From Bacteroides ovatus (lineage in GTDB: Bacteria; Bacteroidota; Bacteroidia; Bacteroidales; Bacteroidaceae): a DNA stretch of 64,000 bases. Below are positions 18,163 through 27,215 of the stretch, piece after piece. Position 1 is the stretch's first letter; every line of letters starts with the position of its first letter. The stretch is from positions 5,208,001-5,272,000 of the forward strand of contig NZ_CP012938.1 in NCBI RefSeq assembly GCF_001314995.1, in the 5' to 3' direction. The translations under genes and the position numbers were made by a program. The notes under the pieces were generated by a model. The model was given only the letters and a program-made list of their open reading frames with translations, was not told the DNA's origin and did no database searches.

Positions 18163-20017
18163 TTATATTTCAAGTATAATCATCACTTTTTTTGCATTGG
18201 CTATTATGAGCGGATGCAAAGATTCGGAAGTTGTTGATGACGGCTTTCGTACAACAATGGCTAAAGCCTCTGATGTGAAATTAAATAAAGTTGCCTATTG
18301 GCCGGGAGATCCTGTAAATTGCTCTTTTACCTTGAAAAATGAAACGAACTATCCGATGGATATTCGTGAAGTAAAAGTGGTGATTCAGAACTTGGATGAT
18401 GGAGGGTGTGTATTGATAGAAAAGTCTGTTGCTTCCCATATTCAAATAGAACCGGGACAATCTGTTCCTGTGGATGCCGGGACACTGTATACCCTTCCAG
18501 CTGCATTAAAGCCTTCTTCCTTTTGTGCTGTCAGGTTCCTGTTAGATTTTGAAGATGGGATAACCACTACAATTGACGGAACATATTTCAGAGCTGTCAA
18601 CGAGCAGTCGCTGTTGACTTACGATATTCAAAAGTTAGATTATCAGGGACTTCCTGTTTATCGTCAGATAGGAGATATGAGTGCCGGGTTCGGTGTATTA
18701 AAAACGATAGTTGCTTTCGACCAGGGAATAGCTGCCACCATGGAGGAGGCTCCGCAGGGTGGTACTTATCCGGTTGCGCCTACTCCGGAGTTTTTGCAAC
18801 GTTCCGTTCGCAAAACTGTTGAGCTTTACAATTCGGAGATCGGAGCTGCCACAAAGATAAAGAGAGTGGTGGTTGGAACGGGGATCGCATCTGTTTCTTA
18901 CTTTGCAACAATGATGGGGGCAGCCTATTTACCTATTCATTATCTGGTATCGGCTAATTCTGCTTCCGAAGTACAAGCTATACTCGATTATTCCAATCAA
19001 AATGGATATGCCTCTTATGCCACATTGGGTTATGACGGTTCTATGCCTGGAGTGGGAGTTGCCTGGATAAAATTATTGGATTTGCCGGAAGAATATAAGC
19101 AATTTATAAAAGACCATCAGGTGGAAGAAGTTTATATTTATGGAGTAGGTCAGGAAGGACATGGAGAGTCTTATTCCCGAAGGGTTTTGACGCAGAATAC
19201 AATTACCGATGAATATGCACCTGGTTCTTTATATATATTGTATACTAACTTTGGTTCGGATGCCGATATTGACGCACTGAAACATCGGTTGTATGACTAT
19301 AATCAGTTAAAATTGGGTGAAGGACAGTATATATCTGATTGGGAAAGCGGAATTGTTGATGATCAGATAACCAATATATCCGGCTCTGCGCAAGCGATGG
19401 CAAATGTGAAAGCTTATACGATTGAGACTGATGATATGATGGCTTTGTACAATATATCTTCTTTCCTGACGCTTCAATATATAAAAAAGAATCAAAGCAA
19501 GTTGCAGGCACCTTTTGTGAATGGAGTTATTTTTAACGAGTATCTTACGAATCACCCTCAATATGAAGCGTTTGTTGGATATGTACCTTTATTATATTGG
19601 CAATTTAATTCGGCGGCTTCTACAGTAGAACGTATTGATGGTTATCTGAAGCCAGCTATTGCCGGGTATTTTCCTGATGTTGTCGATCATCTGTATGAGG
19701 GATCTTTCTATCTGAATTCTAATATGAGACGCTATGAGTTTTATGACGAGCTGATAGCAAGAGGTGTCACTTCGGAGAATATTAGAATTAGGCAGAGTGT
19801 AGATAAATGGAATCCGGAAGATGATGGAGAAACGGAAGAGTATTTGGGACGCATTAATCATAAAATAGGTTCGGCTGAAGAATTTGCTTATGATATAATT
19901 GAACGTATTGGAGTGCAGAAGTATCGGAATACGGTTAAGTCGATGGAGTACCTGACATTGGAGGAGCTTCGTACTATTTGTGCACAGGTTGGAAATATGA
20001 GATTAGTAGAACATTGA
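18149..20017 (+). CDS. Lipoprotein of an unrecognised family (paralogue A)
   Basis: I do not recognise this family. The 622-residue protein has a lipobox (AIMSGC, Cys23). A beta-rich N-terminal module (about 43-150) resembles an Ig-like domain. The large alpha/beta domain (about 165-615) contains the segments YATLGYDGSM (290-299), GVGVAWIKLL (301-310), GSLYILYT (359-366), DWESGIV (397-403) and a later NEYL/YWQF pair. All of these recur in the next gene's product. The gene overlaps GH89 by 14 bases, so it belongs to the same operon and probably acts on the same glycan. Conserved Asp/Glu in the shared motifs would suit an enzyme, but no catalytic assignment is justified. A binding protein is equally possible. 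Confidence 0.8.
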   Translation: MRIISYISSIIITFFALAIMSGCKDSEVVDDGFRTTMAKASDVKLNKVAYWPGDPVNCSFTLKNETNYPMDIREVKVVIQNLDDGGCVLIEKSVASHIQIEPGQSVPVDAGTLYTLPAALKPSSFCAVRFLLDFEDGITTTIDGTYFRAVNEQSLLTYDIQKLDYQGLPVYRQIGDMSAGFGVLKTIVAFDQGIAATMEEAPQGGTYPVAPTPEFLQRSVRKTVELYNSEIGAATKIKRVVVGTGIASVSYFATMMGAAYLPIHYLVSANSASEVQAILDYSNQNGYASYATLGYDGSMPGVGVAWIKLLDLPEEYKQFIKDHQVEEVYIYGVGQEGHGESYSRRVLTQNTITDEYAPGSLYILYTNFGSDADIDALKHRLYDYNQLKLGEGQYISDWESGIVDDQITNISGSAQAMANVKAYTIETDDMMALYNISSFLTLQYIKKNQSKLQAPFVNGVIFNEYLTNHPQYEAFVGYVPLLYWQFNSAASTVERIDGYLKPAIAGYFPDVVDHLYEGSFYLNSNMRRYEFYDELIARGVTSENIRIRQSVDKWNPEDDGETEEYLGRINHKIGSAEEFAYDIIERIGVQKYRNTVKSMEYLTLEELRTICAQVGNMRLVEH

Positions 20018-20050
20018 TATAACATCGGATTTAAGATTTAAACTAACGAA

Positions 20051-21736
20051 ATGAATATAAAACAATTGATGGTAACTTTCTTCATTGCACTATTGGTAGG
20101 AGGAGAGATTGGAGCTCGTGTGCTGACGGATAAATTCGTTTATTCACAAGGGGAGAAGGTTGTGTTTACTTTTGATGGGAAGTCAGAAGGTAAAACGATT
20201 ATACTGAAATATCTCTCCAAGAAAGGAGAACCGGTTCTTGCGGAGATTGGTGGAGAACCATTTGTTTGGGAAGTTCCTTCAGAATTTACGCCTGCAGCCG
20301 TAGGTGTTTATCAAAAAGAGGAGGGACAGTTGACATATTCTTCTTATTTTAGGGTGGTAATTCCCGGAATGTTGACTACCTATCAGATCGCTAAAGAGGA
20401 ATATAAAGGTTTGAATGTGTTTATGCTCGATGGTGGGATGAGTGCGGAATATGCTGTCCAAAAATCTTTAGCTAATCTGACGGCAGGTGTGAGCCATACA
20501 TGGCAGATTGGTCCGGGAGGAGGTCCCAAACCGGTATGGGGGACACCTGATTTCCTTCAACAATCCGTTCAGCATACAGTAGATTTATATAATGAGTATT
20601 TGGGTAAGTCGAAGAAACTTAAAACTGTGATAATAGCTACGGGAGTACCGACGGTACCTTATCTTTCTGCAGCTATGGAGGCTCCTGTATTGCCATTACA
20701 TTTTTTGGTTTCTGTCAATTCTACCAAAGAAATTTCTTCCATATTAGAATATTCCTCGCAAGCTGGAGTACCTTGTTATGCGACATTGGGATATGATGCT
20801 TCCATGGATGATGTCGGAGTTGCCTGGATAAAATTATTGGCTTTGCCTGATGAATATCGGAAGTTTATAATAGAACATGAAGTAGAAAATGTAATTATCG
20901 CAGGCATAGGGGAAGACGTGAAAAGTGAATCTTATTGTCGGAAACTTAGTAAAACCGGAGTGGATGGTCAGGAGTATGCAGACGGCTCTCTTTATATTTT
21001 ATATACCCAATCCGGTTCAGAGCATGACATCAAAACGATATCAAGAAATGTCGTGGACTATGATACGTTATCTCTTGAAAAAGGTAAGGACTTGGCCGAT
21101 TGGGAGAGCGGTGTTGTCAACAGGCAGATTGATAATATATCAAAAGGTATTTATGAACATACTCCGGCACAAGTTTATTCTTTGATTGCTACTCATGATA
21201 TGATGGATATGTATAATCTCGGTGCAAATATGGGTATGTATTTTATGTATAAGAATCGGGAGCAAACAAAGGTTTCCGTACAGGGGACTTATTTAAATGA
21301 ATATTTAATATCACAACCTTTGTATGAGTTGACTCAAGGATATATTCCATTATTGTTTTGGCAGTTTGTTCCTCCTGTATCAACGATCGACAGGATAAAA
21401 CGTGATATACAGAAAGTGGTGGATACTTATGAAAAAGGTGTTCTCTTGGAGAATAAAACCGTACATGTGAATGCACGTATCGGGAAAGAAGAGTTGGTAC
21501 AGGAATTGAAGAAAAGGGGATTTCGGTTTGTTACTAAGCGCATAGATAAGGTGGAAGAATTGTGGAACTTATCCGATGGGATAAATTCTCCTTGTGAAGA
21601 AGTCGTGCAGAATATAGTAGAACAGATTGGAGTTCGGAGATATAAGGAATTGTGCGAAAATGCTTTATATTTGGATTTGGATGATCTCAAGCAATTGGTA
21701 GAAGATGTGCAGGGATTAATCTTTCAGTCTCTTTGA
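20051..21736 (+). CDS. Secreted protein of an unrecognised family (paralogue B)
   Basis: This 561-residue protein is a clear homologue of the preceding one. Shared blocks include YATLGYDASM (243-252), VGVAWIKLL (255-263), GSLYILYT (312-319) and DWESGVV (350-356), and a YIPLLFWQF segment matches YVPLLYWQF in paralogue A. By eye identity is roughly 40 percent over the central domain. It has an ordinary signal peptide (MNIKQLMVTFFIALLVGG, cleavage near GEIGA) and no lipobox, so it is probably soluble in the periplasm while A is lipid-anchored. Its N-terminal domain (about 24-110) is beta-rich and diverged from that of A. It is the last gene of the PUL, closed by a terminator at 21837-21870. Function unknown. 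Confidence 0.8.
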   Translation: MNIKQLMVTFFIALLVGGEIGARVLTDKFVYSQGEKVVFTFDGKSEGKTIILKYLSKKGEPVLAEIGGEPFVWEVPSEFTPAAVGVYQKEEGQLTYSSYFRVVIPGMLTTYQIAKEEYKGLNVFMLDGGMSAEYAVQKSLANLTAGVSHTWQIGPGGGPKPVWGTPDFLQQSVQHTVDLYNEYLGKSKKLKTVIIATGVPTVPYLSAAMEAPVLPLHFLVSVNSTKEISSILEYSSQAGVPCYATLGYDASMDDVGVAWIKLLALPDEYRKFIIEHEVENVIIAGIGEDVKSESYCRKLSKTGVDGQEYADGSLYILYTQSGSEHDIKTISRNVVDYDTLSLEKGKDLADWESGVVNRQIDNISKGIYEHTPAQVYSLIATHDMMDMYNLGANMGMYFMYKNREQTKVSVQGTYLNEYLISQPLYELTQGYIPLLFWQFVPPVSTIDRIKRDIQKVVDTYEKGVLLENKTVHVNARIGKEELVQELKKRGFRFVTKRIDKVEELWNLSDGINSPCEEVVQNIVEQIGVRRYKELCENALYLDLDDLKQLVEDVQGLIFQSL

Positions 21737-21836
21737 TAAAAGGATGGGGGGAATGTGTGATTCAATCTCTATAGACTTTATTATGTCTCTTAACTTGACT
21801 GGGTTGATAAACTAATTAGTTAAAATTATATGGATT

Positions 21837-21870
21837 AGCAGGGAGTTATAAAAAAACTCTCTGCTTTTCT
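21837..21870 (+). terminator. Intrinsic terminator at the end of the PUL
   Basis: AGCAGGGAGTT (21837-21847) pairs with AACTCTCTGCT (21855-21865), with one wobble, followed by TTTTCT. It marks the right boundary of the glycan locus. Confidence 0.8.
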
Positions 21871-21871
21871 G

Positions 21872-21902
21872 CTTGACTTCTGTTGCGAAATGATTACTTT
21901 TG
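21872..21902 (+). promoter_or_regulatory. Promoter of the coiled-coil membrane protein gene
   Basis: CTTG (21872-21875) and TACTTTTG (21895-21902) are spaced 19 bases apart, a near-consensus Bacteroidota promoter. It decides the start of the next gene: the ATG at 21883 lies inside the promoter, so the ATG at 21931 must be used. Confidence 0.75.
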
Positions 21903-21930
21903 CGCACGTTATCAATTCACAACTGAAACT

Positions 21931-22803
21931 ATGAGTAAAAAAAGCCTTCTTATTGCGGCCGTGGCTATCTTGGTGATAGCTATTATTGGTATTACTTATT
22001 TATTGTTTACCGAAAAACAAGCTAACCGGGAGTTAGTGCAGGAATTCCAATTAGATAAGGAAGATCTGGAAAACGAATATACCCGTTTTGCACAACAATA
22101 TGATGAGTTAAAGATGACGATTTCTAATGACTCTTTATCTCAATTACTGGAACAGGAACAATTGAAAACTCAACGTCTCTTGGAAGAACTTCGTACAGTG
22201 AAGAGCACGAATGCTACAGAGATCCGTCGTTTAAAGAATGAGTTGGCTACTTTGCGTAAGGTAATGATTGGGTATATTAATCAGATCGACTCTCTGAATA
22301 AACTGACTGCACAGCAGAAACAGGTCATAGCTGAAGTGACTCAAAAGTATAATCAGGCTTCACGACAGATCGATAACCTTTCTGAAGAAAAGAAGAATCT
22401 GAATAAGAAGGTGACGCTAGCCGCACAACTCGATGCAACTAATATTCGTATCGAACCACGCAATAAACGTGGTAAAGTGGCGAAGAAAGTGAAAGACGTG
22501 GTGAAGTTAGCCATCAGTTTCACGGTCGTGAAGAATATAACCGCCGAAAACGGTGAACGTACCATCTATGTACGTATAACCAAACCCGATAATGATGTAC
22601 TGACCAAGAGTGCATCCAATACTTTCCCTTATGAAAACCGTACATTGGTTTATTCAATTAAGAAGTATATTGAATATAACGGAGAAGAACAGAATATCAA
22701 TGTGTTTTGGGATGTAGAAGAATTCTTGTATGCCGGAAACTACCGTGTTGATATCTTCGAAGGTGGTAATCTGATTGGTTCGCAGACCTTTATGTTAGAT
22801 TAA
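21931..22803 (+). CDS. Membrane-anchored coiled-coil protein of unknown function
   Basis: The start at 21931 (MSKKSLL) gives 290 residues. An N-terminal transmembrane helix (about 5-27, LLIAAVAILVIAIIGITYLL) is followed by a long coiled coil (about 30-165) rich in Glu, Gln, Leu and Lys. A beta-rich C-terminal domain (about 175-290) contains RTIYVRITKPDNDVL and NYRVDIFEGGNLIGSQTFML. The tail resembles the beta-sandwich of envelope proteins. The layout suggests a periplasmic stalk held in the inner membrane. Function is not known to me. It has its own promoter and is followed by a probable terminator, so it is monocistronic. Confidence 0.75.
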   Translation: MSKKSLLIAAVAILVIAIIGITYLLFTEKQANRELVQEFQLDKEDLENEYTRFAQQYDELKMTISNDSLSQLLEQEQLKTQRLLEELRTVKSTNATEIRRLKNELATLRKVMIGYINQIDSLNKLTAQQKQVIAEVTQKYNQASRQIDNLSEEKKNLNKKVTLAAQLDATNIRIEPRNKRGKVAKKVKDVVKLAISFTVVKNITAENGERTIYVRITKPDNDVLTKSASNTFPYENRTLVYSIKKYIEYNGEEQNINVFWDVEEFLYAGNYRVDIFEGGNLIGSQTFMLD

Positions 22804-22842
22804 TATCGGGGTATTCTTTTTCTCTACCGATATTCTATTTTC
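22802..22842 (+). terminator. Probable intrinsic terminator
   Basis: AATATCGG (22802-22809) pairs perfectly with CCGATATT (22827-22834), and a T-rich tail follows. The loop is long (17 bases), so efficiency is uncertain. Confidence 0.55.
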
Positions 22843-23015
22843 TTCTATATTAGCTAACCCGATGGTCTGTTTTTAATATTTCTTCGGGCAACAGTTGTTC
22901 TTTTATGGATGAACTGGGGAAAGAACTGCATAAATAATTGCAATAATATACAGAAAATAGGGCGAGCACAGCATGAATTTGCAGACAATATGCAGCTTTT
23001 TAATCATGGAAGCCT

Positions 23016-23107
23016 TCGTTGGATTAAAACCAACGAGATGTCCCTCACCGAGAAAGGATAAGTTCCTCGGTGAGGGACATCTCATTTCTCGGTGAGGAAC
23101 TCATATA
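23016..23107. repeat. Consecutive perfect inverted repeats in a gene-free spacer
   Basis: Two hairpins stand back to back in the 630-base spacer 22804-23434. TCGTTGG (23016-23022) pairs with CCAACGA (23030-23036) around a 7-base loop. GAGATGTCCCTCACCGAG (23035-23052) pairs with CTCGGTGAGGGACATCTC (23066-23083), 18 of 18 bases, around a 13-base loop. A third related copy, TTTCTCGGTGAGGAACT, follows at 23086-23102. There is no T-tract, so this is not an ordinary terminator. I see no credible gene in the rest of the spacer. Confidence 0.85.
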
Positions 23108-23434
23108 GGAATGATTAGAAGCTATTTTTTTCTCTAGTTTGTATGTAAATAAAGGTAAGGAGAAACTGATAAAATGAATGACTGTTGTCTATAAAAGAAT
23201 GATTTGCAAGTGTAATCAGTATATTTTAATCTTATTGAGTAAATATAGGGGAAAATAATGTTAATCTGATTTCTGAAGATAGTAAATCCCGGCCCCTTTT
23301 CTCTTTAGTTGGAATCTATACCCAATTTGTTGCATTCCCAACAACTTGAATGTCCCTTTTTTTAGAAGTTCTATTTTTAAGTACCGTATAGTTGAATTAG
23401 GCGATGAGGAATAACGGTGCATAATGTGAACTGC

Positions 23435-24304
23435 TTACCGTCTTCCGTCAGCTCCCCACATCATCTTGCTGCGGAGTGTATCGAAAAAAATGTGATTAAA
23501 ACGTTTCACTACCTTTACGCTGTAATCTGCCCGGCGAATGGTTAGTTGAGTCGTTTCTTTGCAAGTTTCGCTCCTCCCGTCAATGGCGACGAGGAAGTTG
23601 TGACTTCTGCTTTCTACATCTAATGTAATCTCCCAGTCATCCCGAATAACGATAGGGCGGACGTTGAGACTATGTGGAGCCACCGGAGTGATGGCAATAG
23701 TGTTGGAATGAGGAACGATGATCGGGCCTCCTACACTCAAAGAGTAGGCTGTGGAACCTGTTGGAGTGGCAATTACTAACCCGTCAGCTTGATAAGTATT
23801 CAGATACGCGCCATTAATAGCTGTCCGGATACTAATCATAGAGGAGCTGTCCCGTTTGAGAATAGCTATTTCGTTGAGGGCGTAAGGAGAATCTTGGAGA
23901 TGTTTGTCGTTGCAGATTAACTGAAGTACGCTCCGTTCCTCCACACTATATCTGCCGTTTTGGATTTCATCAAATGTTTCCTCCATTTCTTCCGGTGAAA
24001 TATCTGCCAGAAATCCTAAACGTCCTGTGTTAATTCCCAAAATAGGGATCCCTTTTCTTCCTACGCGGCGGGCAGCTTTCAGAAACGTTCCGTCGCCTCC
24101 GATGCTGATTACCATATCGGCAGTAAAATCATCACCATCAAATAATTGATCTGCTTCAATATCCATATTTTCAGAAACTAGGAATTGATAAAATTCCCTG
24201 CACATACCAATCTCTGCTCCTTGTTTCTTTAAAAGTTTAAACAAGGCGACAGCATGAGAAGACTTTTTAGCCTGATAAGTATTTCCAAAAATGGCAAATT
24301 TCAT
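23435..24304 (-). CDS. nadK: NAD kinase
   Basis: The enzyme phosphorylates NAD to NADP with ATP. The start at 24304 ([11 protein letters not shown]) gives 289 residues, the family length. A longer reading frame begins at 24574, but it would overlap pdxJ on the other strand and adds no conserved sequence. Landmarks are [11 protein letters not shown] (the GGDG substrate motif, about residue 71), [13 protein letters not shown] (about 95), the NE dinucleotide in ALNEIAIL (about 148) and [21 protein letters not shown] (about 180). The gene is divergent from pdxJ and shares the upstream region 24305-24452. Confidence 0.96.
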   Translation of the reverse strand: MKFAIFGNTYQAKKSSHAVALFKLLKKQGAEIGMCREFYQFLVSENMDIEADQLFDGDDFTADMVISIGGDGTFLKAARRVGRKGIPILGINTGRLGFLADISPEEMEETFDEIQNGRYSVEERSVLQLICNDKHLQDSPYALNEIAILKRDSSSMISIRTAINGAYLNTYQADGLVIATPTGSTAYSLSVGGPIIVPHSNTIAITPVAPHSLNVRPIVIRDDWEITLDVESRSHNFLVAIDGRSETCKETTQLTIRRADYSVKVVKRFNHIFFDTLRSKMMWGADGRR

Positions 24305-24423
24305 AAGCAACATCATTAGTTCAGGATGCAAATTTGGCATTTTTTCTTGGATTTCTACTTTAAATAACCAAAAAAGAGTAGAGAATGCGTTTCGTATTAT
24401 TAGGCAACTAATAATAATATTTG

Positions 24424-24431
24424 TATTTTTG
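24424..24431 (+). promoter_or_regulatory. -7 element for the pdxJ operon
   Basis: TATTTTTG matches TAnnTTTG 21 bases upstream of the pdxJ ATG. No clear -33 element is visible. The operon that follows runs through recG. Confidence 0.5.
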
Positions 24432-24452
24432 CGGCAAATATAACGTAGAACT

Positions 24453-25169
24453 ATGACTAAATTAAGTGTAAACATAAACAAGATTGCTACACTAAGAAAT
24501 GCTCGCGGGGGAAATGTGCCCGATGTAGTAAAAGTAGCGCTTGATTGTGAATCTTTTGGGGCTGATGGTATCACCGTTCATCCCCGTCCTGACGAGCGTC
24601 ACATTCGTCGTTCTGATGTATATGACTTGCGTCCTCTGTTGCGGACTGAATTTAATATTGAAGGTTATCCGTCTCCGGAATTTATTGACTTGGTGTTGAA
24701 AGTAAAACCTCATCAGGTTACTTTAGTACCCGATGATCCTTCACAGATCACCTCCAATTCAGGTTGGGATACGAAAGCAAATCAGGAATTCCTGACGGAA
24801 GTTCTCGATCAGTTTAACAGTGCCGGCATTCGTACTTCCGTTTTTGTGGCAGCCGATCCTGAAATGGTGGAATATGCGGCAAAAGCAGGGGCGGATCGCG
24901 TCGAACTGTATACTGAACCTTATGCAACGGACTATCCGAAGAATCCGGAAGCAGCTATCGCTCCTTTTATCGAAGCTGCAAAGACTGCCCGTAAACTGGG
25001 TATCGGATTGAACGCCGGTCATGATTTGAGTCTGGTGAATTTAAATTATTTCTATAAAAACATTCCTTGGGTGGATGAAGTGTCTATCGGACATGCGTTG
25101 ATTAGCGATGCACTGTATCTGGGACTCGAACGTACCATTCAGGAATATAAAAACTGTTTACGCTCATGA
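24453..25169 (+). CDS. pdxJ: Pyridoxine 5'-phosphate synthase
   Basis: PdxJ condenses 3-amino-2-oxopropyl phosphate with 1-deoxy-D-xylulose 5-phosphate to give pyridoxine 5'-phosphate. It is the ring-closing step of DXP-dependent vitamin B6 synthesis. The 238-residue TIM-barrel protein shows the family landmarks [14 protein letters not shown] (residues 5-18), [17 protein letters not shown] (about 30-46), VTLVPDD (about 90) and [12 protein letters not shown] (about 190-201). It is the first gene of a compact plus-strand operon and overlaps the next gene by four bases (ATGA), implying translational coupling with the ExbB homologue. Confidence 0.97.
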   Translation: MTKLSVNINKIATLRNARGGNVPDVVKVALDCESFGADGITVHPRPDERHIRRSDVYDLRPLLRTEFNIEGYPSPEFIDLVLKVKPHQVTLVPDDPSQITSNSGWDTKANQEFLTEVLDQFNSAGIRTSVFVAADPEMVEYAAKAGADRVELYTEPYATDYPKNPEAAIAPFIEAAKTARKLGIGLNAGHDLSLVNLNYFYKNIPWVDEVSIGHALISDALYLGLERTIQEYKNCLRS

Positions 25170-25882
25170 ATGCAATGATCTTGTTAGCCCAAGGGGCTAT
25201 GAATATGGCCGACTCACTGGCTACTGCCAACCCCGTGCTGACGGAGGTAAACGCTCCGGAAATGAACATGCTTGATATGGCTGTCAAGGGTGGATGGATT
25301 ATGATTGTATTGGGCGTACTGTCGGTTATCTGTTTCTATATCCTGTTTGAACGTAACTACATGATTCGCAAAGCAGGAAAAGAGGACCCCATGTTTATGG
25401 AACGGATTAAAGACTATATTCATAGTGGAGAGATCAAAGCGGCTATTAACTATTGCCGTACGATGAATACCCCTTCGGCACGTATGATAGAAAAAGGAAT
25501 CAGCCGTCTGGGACGTCCTATTAACGATGTGCAGGTAGCTATTGAGAATGTGGGTAACATTGAAGTTGCAAAGTTGGAAAAAGGACTAACTGTGATGGCA
25601 ACTATTTCCGGAGGTGCTCCAATGCTCGGATTTCTCGGTACGGTGACCGGTATGGTACGTGCATTCTACGAAATGGCGAATGCCGGAAGTGGAAACATTG
25701 ATATCACTTTGCTTTCGGGAGGTATCTATGAAGCTATGATTACAACGGTCGGTGGTCTGATTGTCGGTATCATCGCTATGTTTGCCTATAATTATCTGGT
25801 GATGCTGGTAGACCGTGTGGTAAATAAAATGGAATCTCGTACAATGGAGTTCATGGACCTGTTGAACGAGCCTGCAAAATAA
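25166..25882 (+). CDS. exbB: MotA/TolQ/ExbB proton channel protein
   Basis: ExbB forms the pentameric proton channel that energises TonB. The 238-residue protein has three hydrophobic segments (about 45-65, 135-155 and 178-205). It contains the family's conserved cytoplasmic and channel sequence [20 protein letters not shown] (about 135-154) and the later [18 protein letters not shown] (about 185-202). It overlaps pdxJ by four bases and precedes exbD by seven. The three-gene exbB-exbD-tonB set here probably powers SusC-type importers, including the one in this window. A Bacteroides genome usually has several such sets, so which transporter it serves is not determined. Confidence 0.93.
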   Translation: MNAMILLAQGAMNMADSLATANPVLTEVNAPEMNMLDMAVKGGWIMIVLGVLSVICFYILFERNYMIRKAGKEDPMFMERIKDYIHSGEIKAAINYCRTMNTPSARMIEKGISRLGRPINDVQVAIENVGNIEVAKLEKGLTVMATISGGAPMLGFLGTVTGMVRAFYEMANAGSGNIDITLLSGGIYEAMITTVGGLIVGIIAMFAYNYLVMLVDRVVNKMESRTMEFMDLLNEPAK

Positions 25883-25889
25883 TTGGCAG

Positions 25890-26306
25890 ATGGGATTAAA
25901 AAGAAGAAATAGAGTATCGCCCAATTTCAGCATGGCCTCCATGACGGACGTCATCTTCCTGTTGCTGATATTCTTTATGATAACCTCTACGGTGGTGTCG
26001 CCCAATGCCATAAAGGTATTGTTGCCTCAAGGCAAGCAGCAGACTTCGGCCAAGCCGCTGACAAGAGTGGTTATCGATAAGGACTTGAATTTCTATGCCG
26101 CTTTCGGCAATGAAAAAGAGCAGCCGGTGGCGCTGAACGATCTGACTTCATTTTTGCAGAGTTGTGCAGAGAAGGAACCGGAAATGTATGTGGCATTGTA
26201 TGCAGATGAATCGGTACCTTATCGTGAGATTGTAAGGGTATTGAACATTGCAAACGAGAATCATTTTAAGATGGTGCTGGCTACCCGCCCGCCTGAAAAT
26301 AAATAA
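25890..26306 (+). CDS. exbD: ExbD/TolR-family biopolymer transport protein
   Basis: The 138-residue protein has a short cytoplasmic N-terminus and one transmembrane helix (about 18-38, MTDVIFLLLIFFMITSTVV). The helix contains the functional aspartate at its start (ASMTDVIFLL). A periplasmic domain of about 95 residues follows. ExbD sits inside the ExbB ring and couples proton flow to TonB. It lies between exbB and tonB with short gaps, as expected for one complex. Confidence 0.93.
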   Translation: MGLKRRNRVSPNFSMASMTDVIFLLLIFFMITSTVVSPNAIKVLLPQGKQQTSAKPLTRVVIDKDLNFYAAFGNEKEQPVALNDLTSFLQSCAEKEPEMYVALYADESVPYREIVRVLNIANENHFKMVLATRPPENK

Positions 26307-26312
26307 GAAACA

Positions 26313-27188
26313 ATGGACAGAAGAAAAAAGGGTGAATACATAGGAGCGCTCGGTGCACTGTTGGTGCATGTGGCAGTGATTGCTCTTTTGATTCTGGTGA
26401 GCTTTACTGTCCCCCAACCGGATGAAGATGCAGGCGGAGTGCCTGTGATGCTGGGGAATGTGGATACAGCGAGCGGCTTTGATGATCCTTCTCTGGTAGA
26501 TGTGGATATTATGGATGAAGATGCGGCAGCACCGCCTGCGGAAACAGAACCGCAACTCCCTTCTGAACAGGATTTACTGACACAGACTGAAGAGGAAACG
26601 GTCACTTTGAAGCCTAAGACGGAAGAACCGAAAAAAGAGACGGTGAAACCTAAAGAGGTGGTCAAGCCGAAAGAACCGGTGAAGAAGCCGGAAAAAACGG
26701 AAGCGGAAAAAGCTGCAGAAGCGAAACGACTGGCAGAAGAAAAAGCGGAACGTGAACGTAAGGCTGCCGAAGAAGCTGCCAGAAAGAGGGTGTCCGGTGC
26801 GTTTGGAAAAGGAGCGCAAATGACAGGAAATAAAGGAACAGCGGCTAGTGGCACGGGAACCGAAGGTAGCAAGGAGGGTAACTCTTCTACCGGAGCGAAG
26901 ACCGGAACCGGAGGTTATGGAACATTTGACCTTGGCGGACGTTCTTTAGGTACGGGCAGTTTACCGAAGCCTGCATATAACGTGCAGGAAGAAGGACGTG
27001 TAGTGGTGAATATCACAGTGAATCCTGCAGGACAAGTGGTGTCTACCAGCATCAGTCCTCAAACGAACACTGTAAATTCTGCTTTACGTAAGGCAGCGGA
27101 GGATGCAGCTAAGAAAGCCCGTTTTAATACGATCGATGGAGTGAATAACCAGACAGGGACAATCACCTATTATTTTAACTTGAGATAG
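26313..27188 (+). CDS. tonB: TonB-family energy transducer
   Basis: The 291-residue protein has one signal-anchor helix (about 9-30, GALGALLVHVAVIALLILVSF). A long Pro/Lys/Glu-rich periplasmic spacer follows (about 35-160), with repeated KPKE/EPVKKPEK units and an Ala/Lys/Glu helix. A Gly/Thr-rich stretch (170-215) precedes the C-terminal TonB domain (about 215-290, GRVVVNITVNPAGQVVSTSI and FNTIDGVNNQTGTITYYFNLR). It links the ExbBD motor to outer-membrane TonB-dependent transporters. A plain 26-base gap separates it from the next gene. Confidence 0.93.
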   Translation: MDRRKKGEYIGALGALLVHVAVIALLILVSFTVPQPDEDAGGVPVMLGNVDTASGFDDPSLVDVDIMDEDAAAPPAETEPQLPSEQDLLTQTEEETVTLKPKTEEPKKETVKPKEVVKPKEPVKKPEKTEAEKAAEAKRLAEEKAERERKAAEEAARKRVSGAFGKGAQMTGNKGTAASGTGTEGSKEGNSSTGAKTGTGGYGTFDLGGRSLGTGSLPKPAYNVQEEGRVVVNITVNPAGQVVSTSISPQTNTVNSALRKAAEDAAKKARFNTIDGVNNQTGTITYYFNLR

Positions 27189-27215
27189 TATCATTAACCA
27201 AATATATTAAGCATT

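Noticed and set aside
21883..21930. Upstream ATG of the coiled-coil protein gene
   Set aside because: It lies inside the promoter (TACTTTTG at 21895-21902) and adds no conserved sequence; the signal anchor starts right after the ATG at 21931.
22903..23085. 60-codon minus-strand frame in the 630-base spacer
   Set aside because: It runs through the 18-bp inverted repeat, lacks a promoter or family resemblance and is better explained as non-coding.
24305..24574. N-terminal extension of NAD kinase
   Set aside because: It would overlap pdxJ and its promoter on the other strand; the conserved NAD kinase N-terminus begins at MKFAIFGN.
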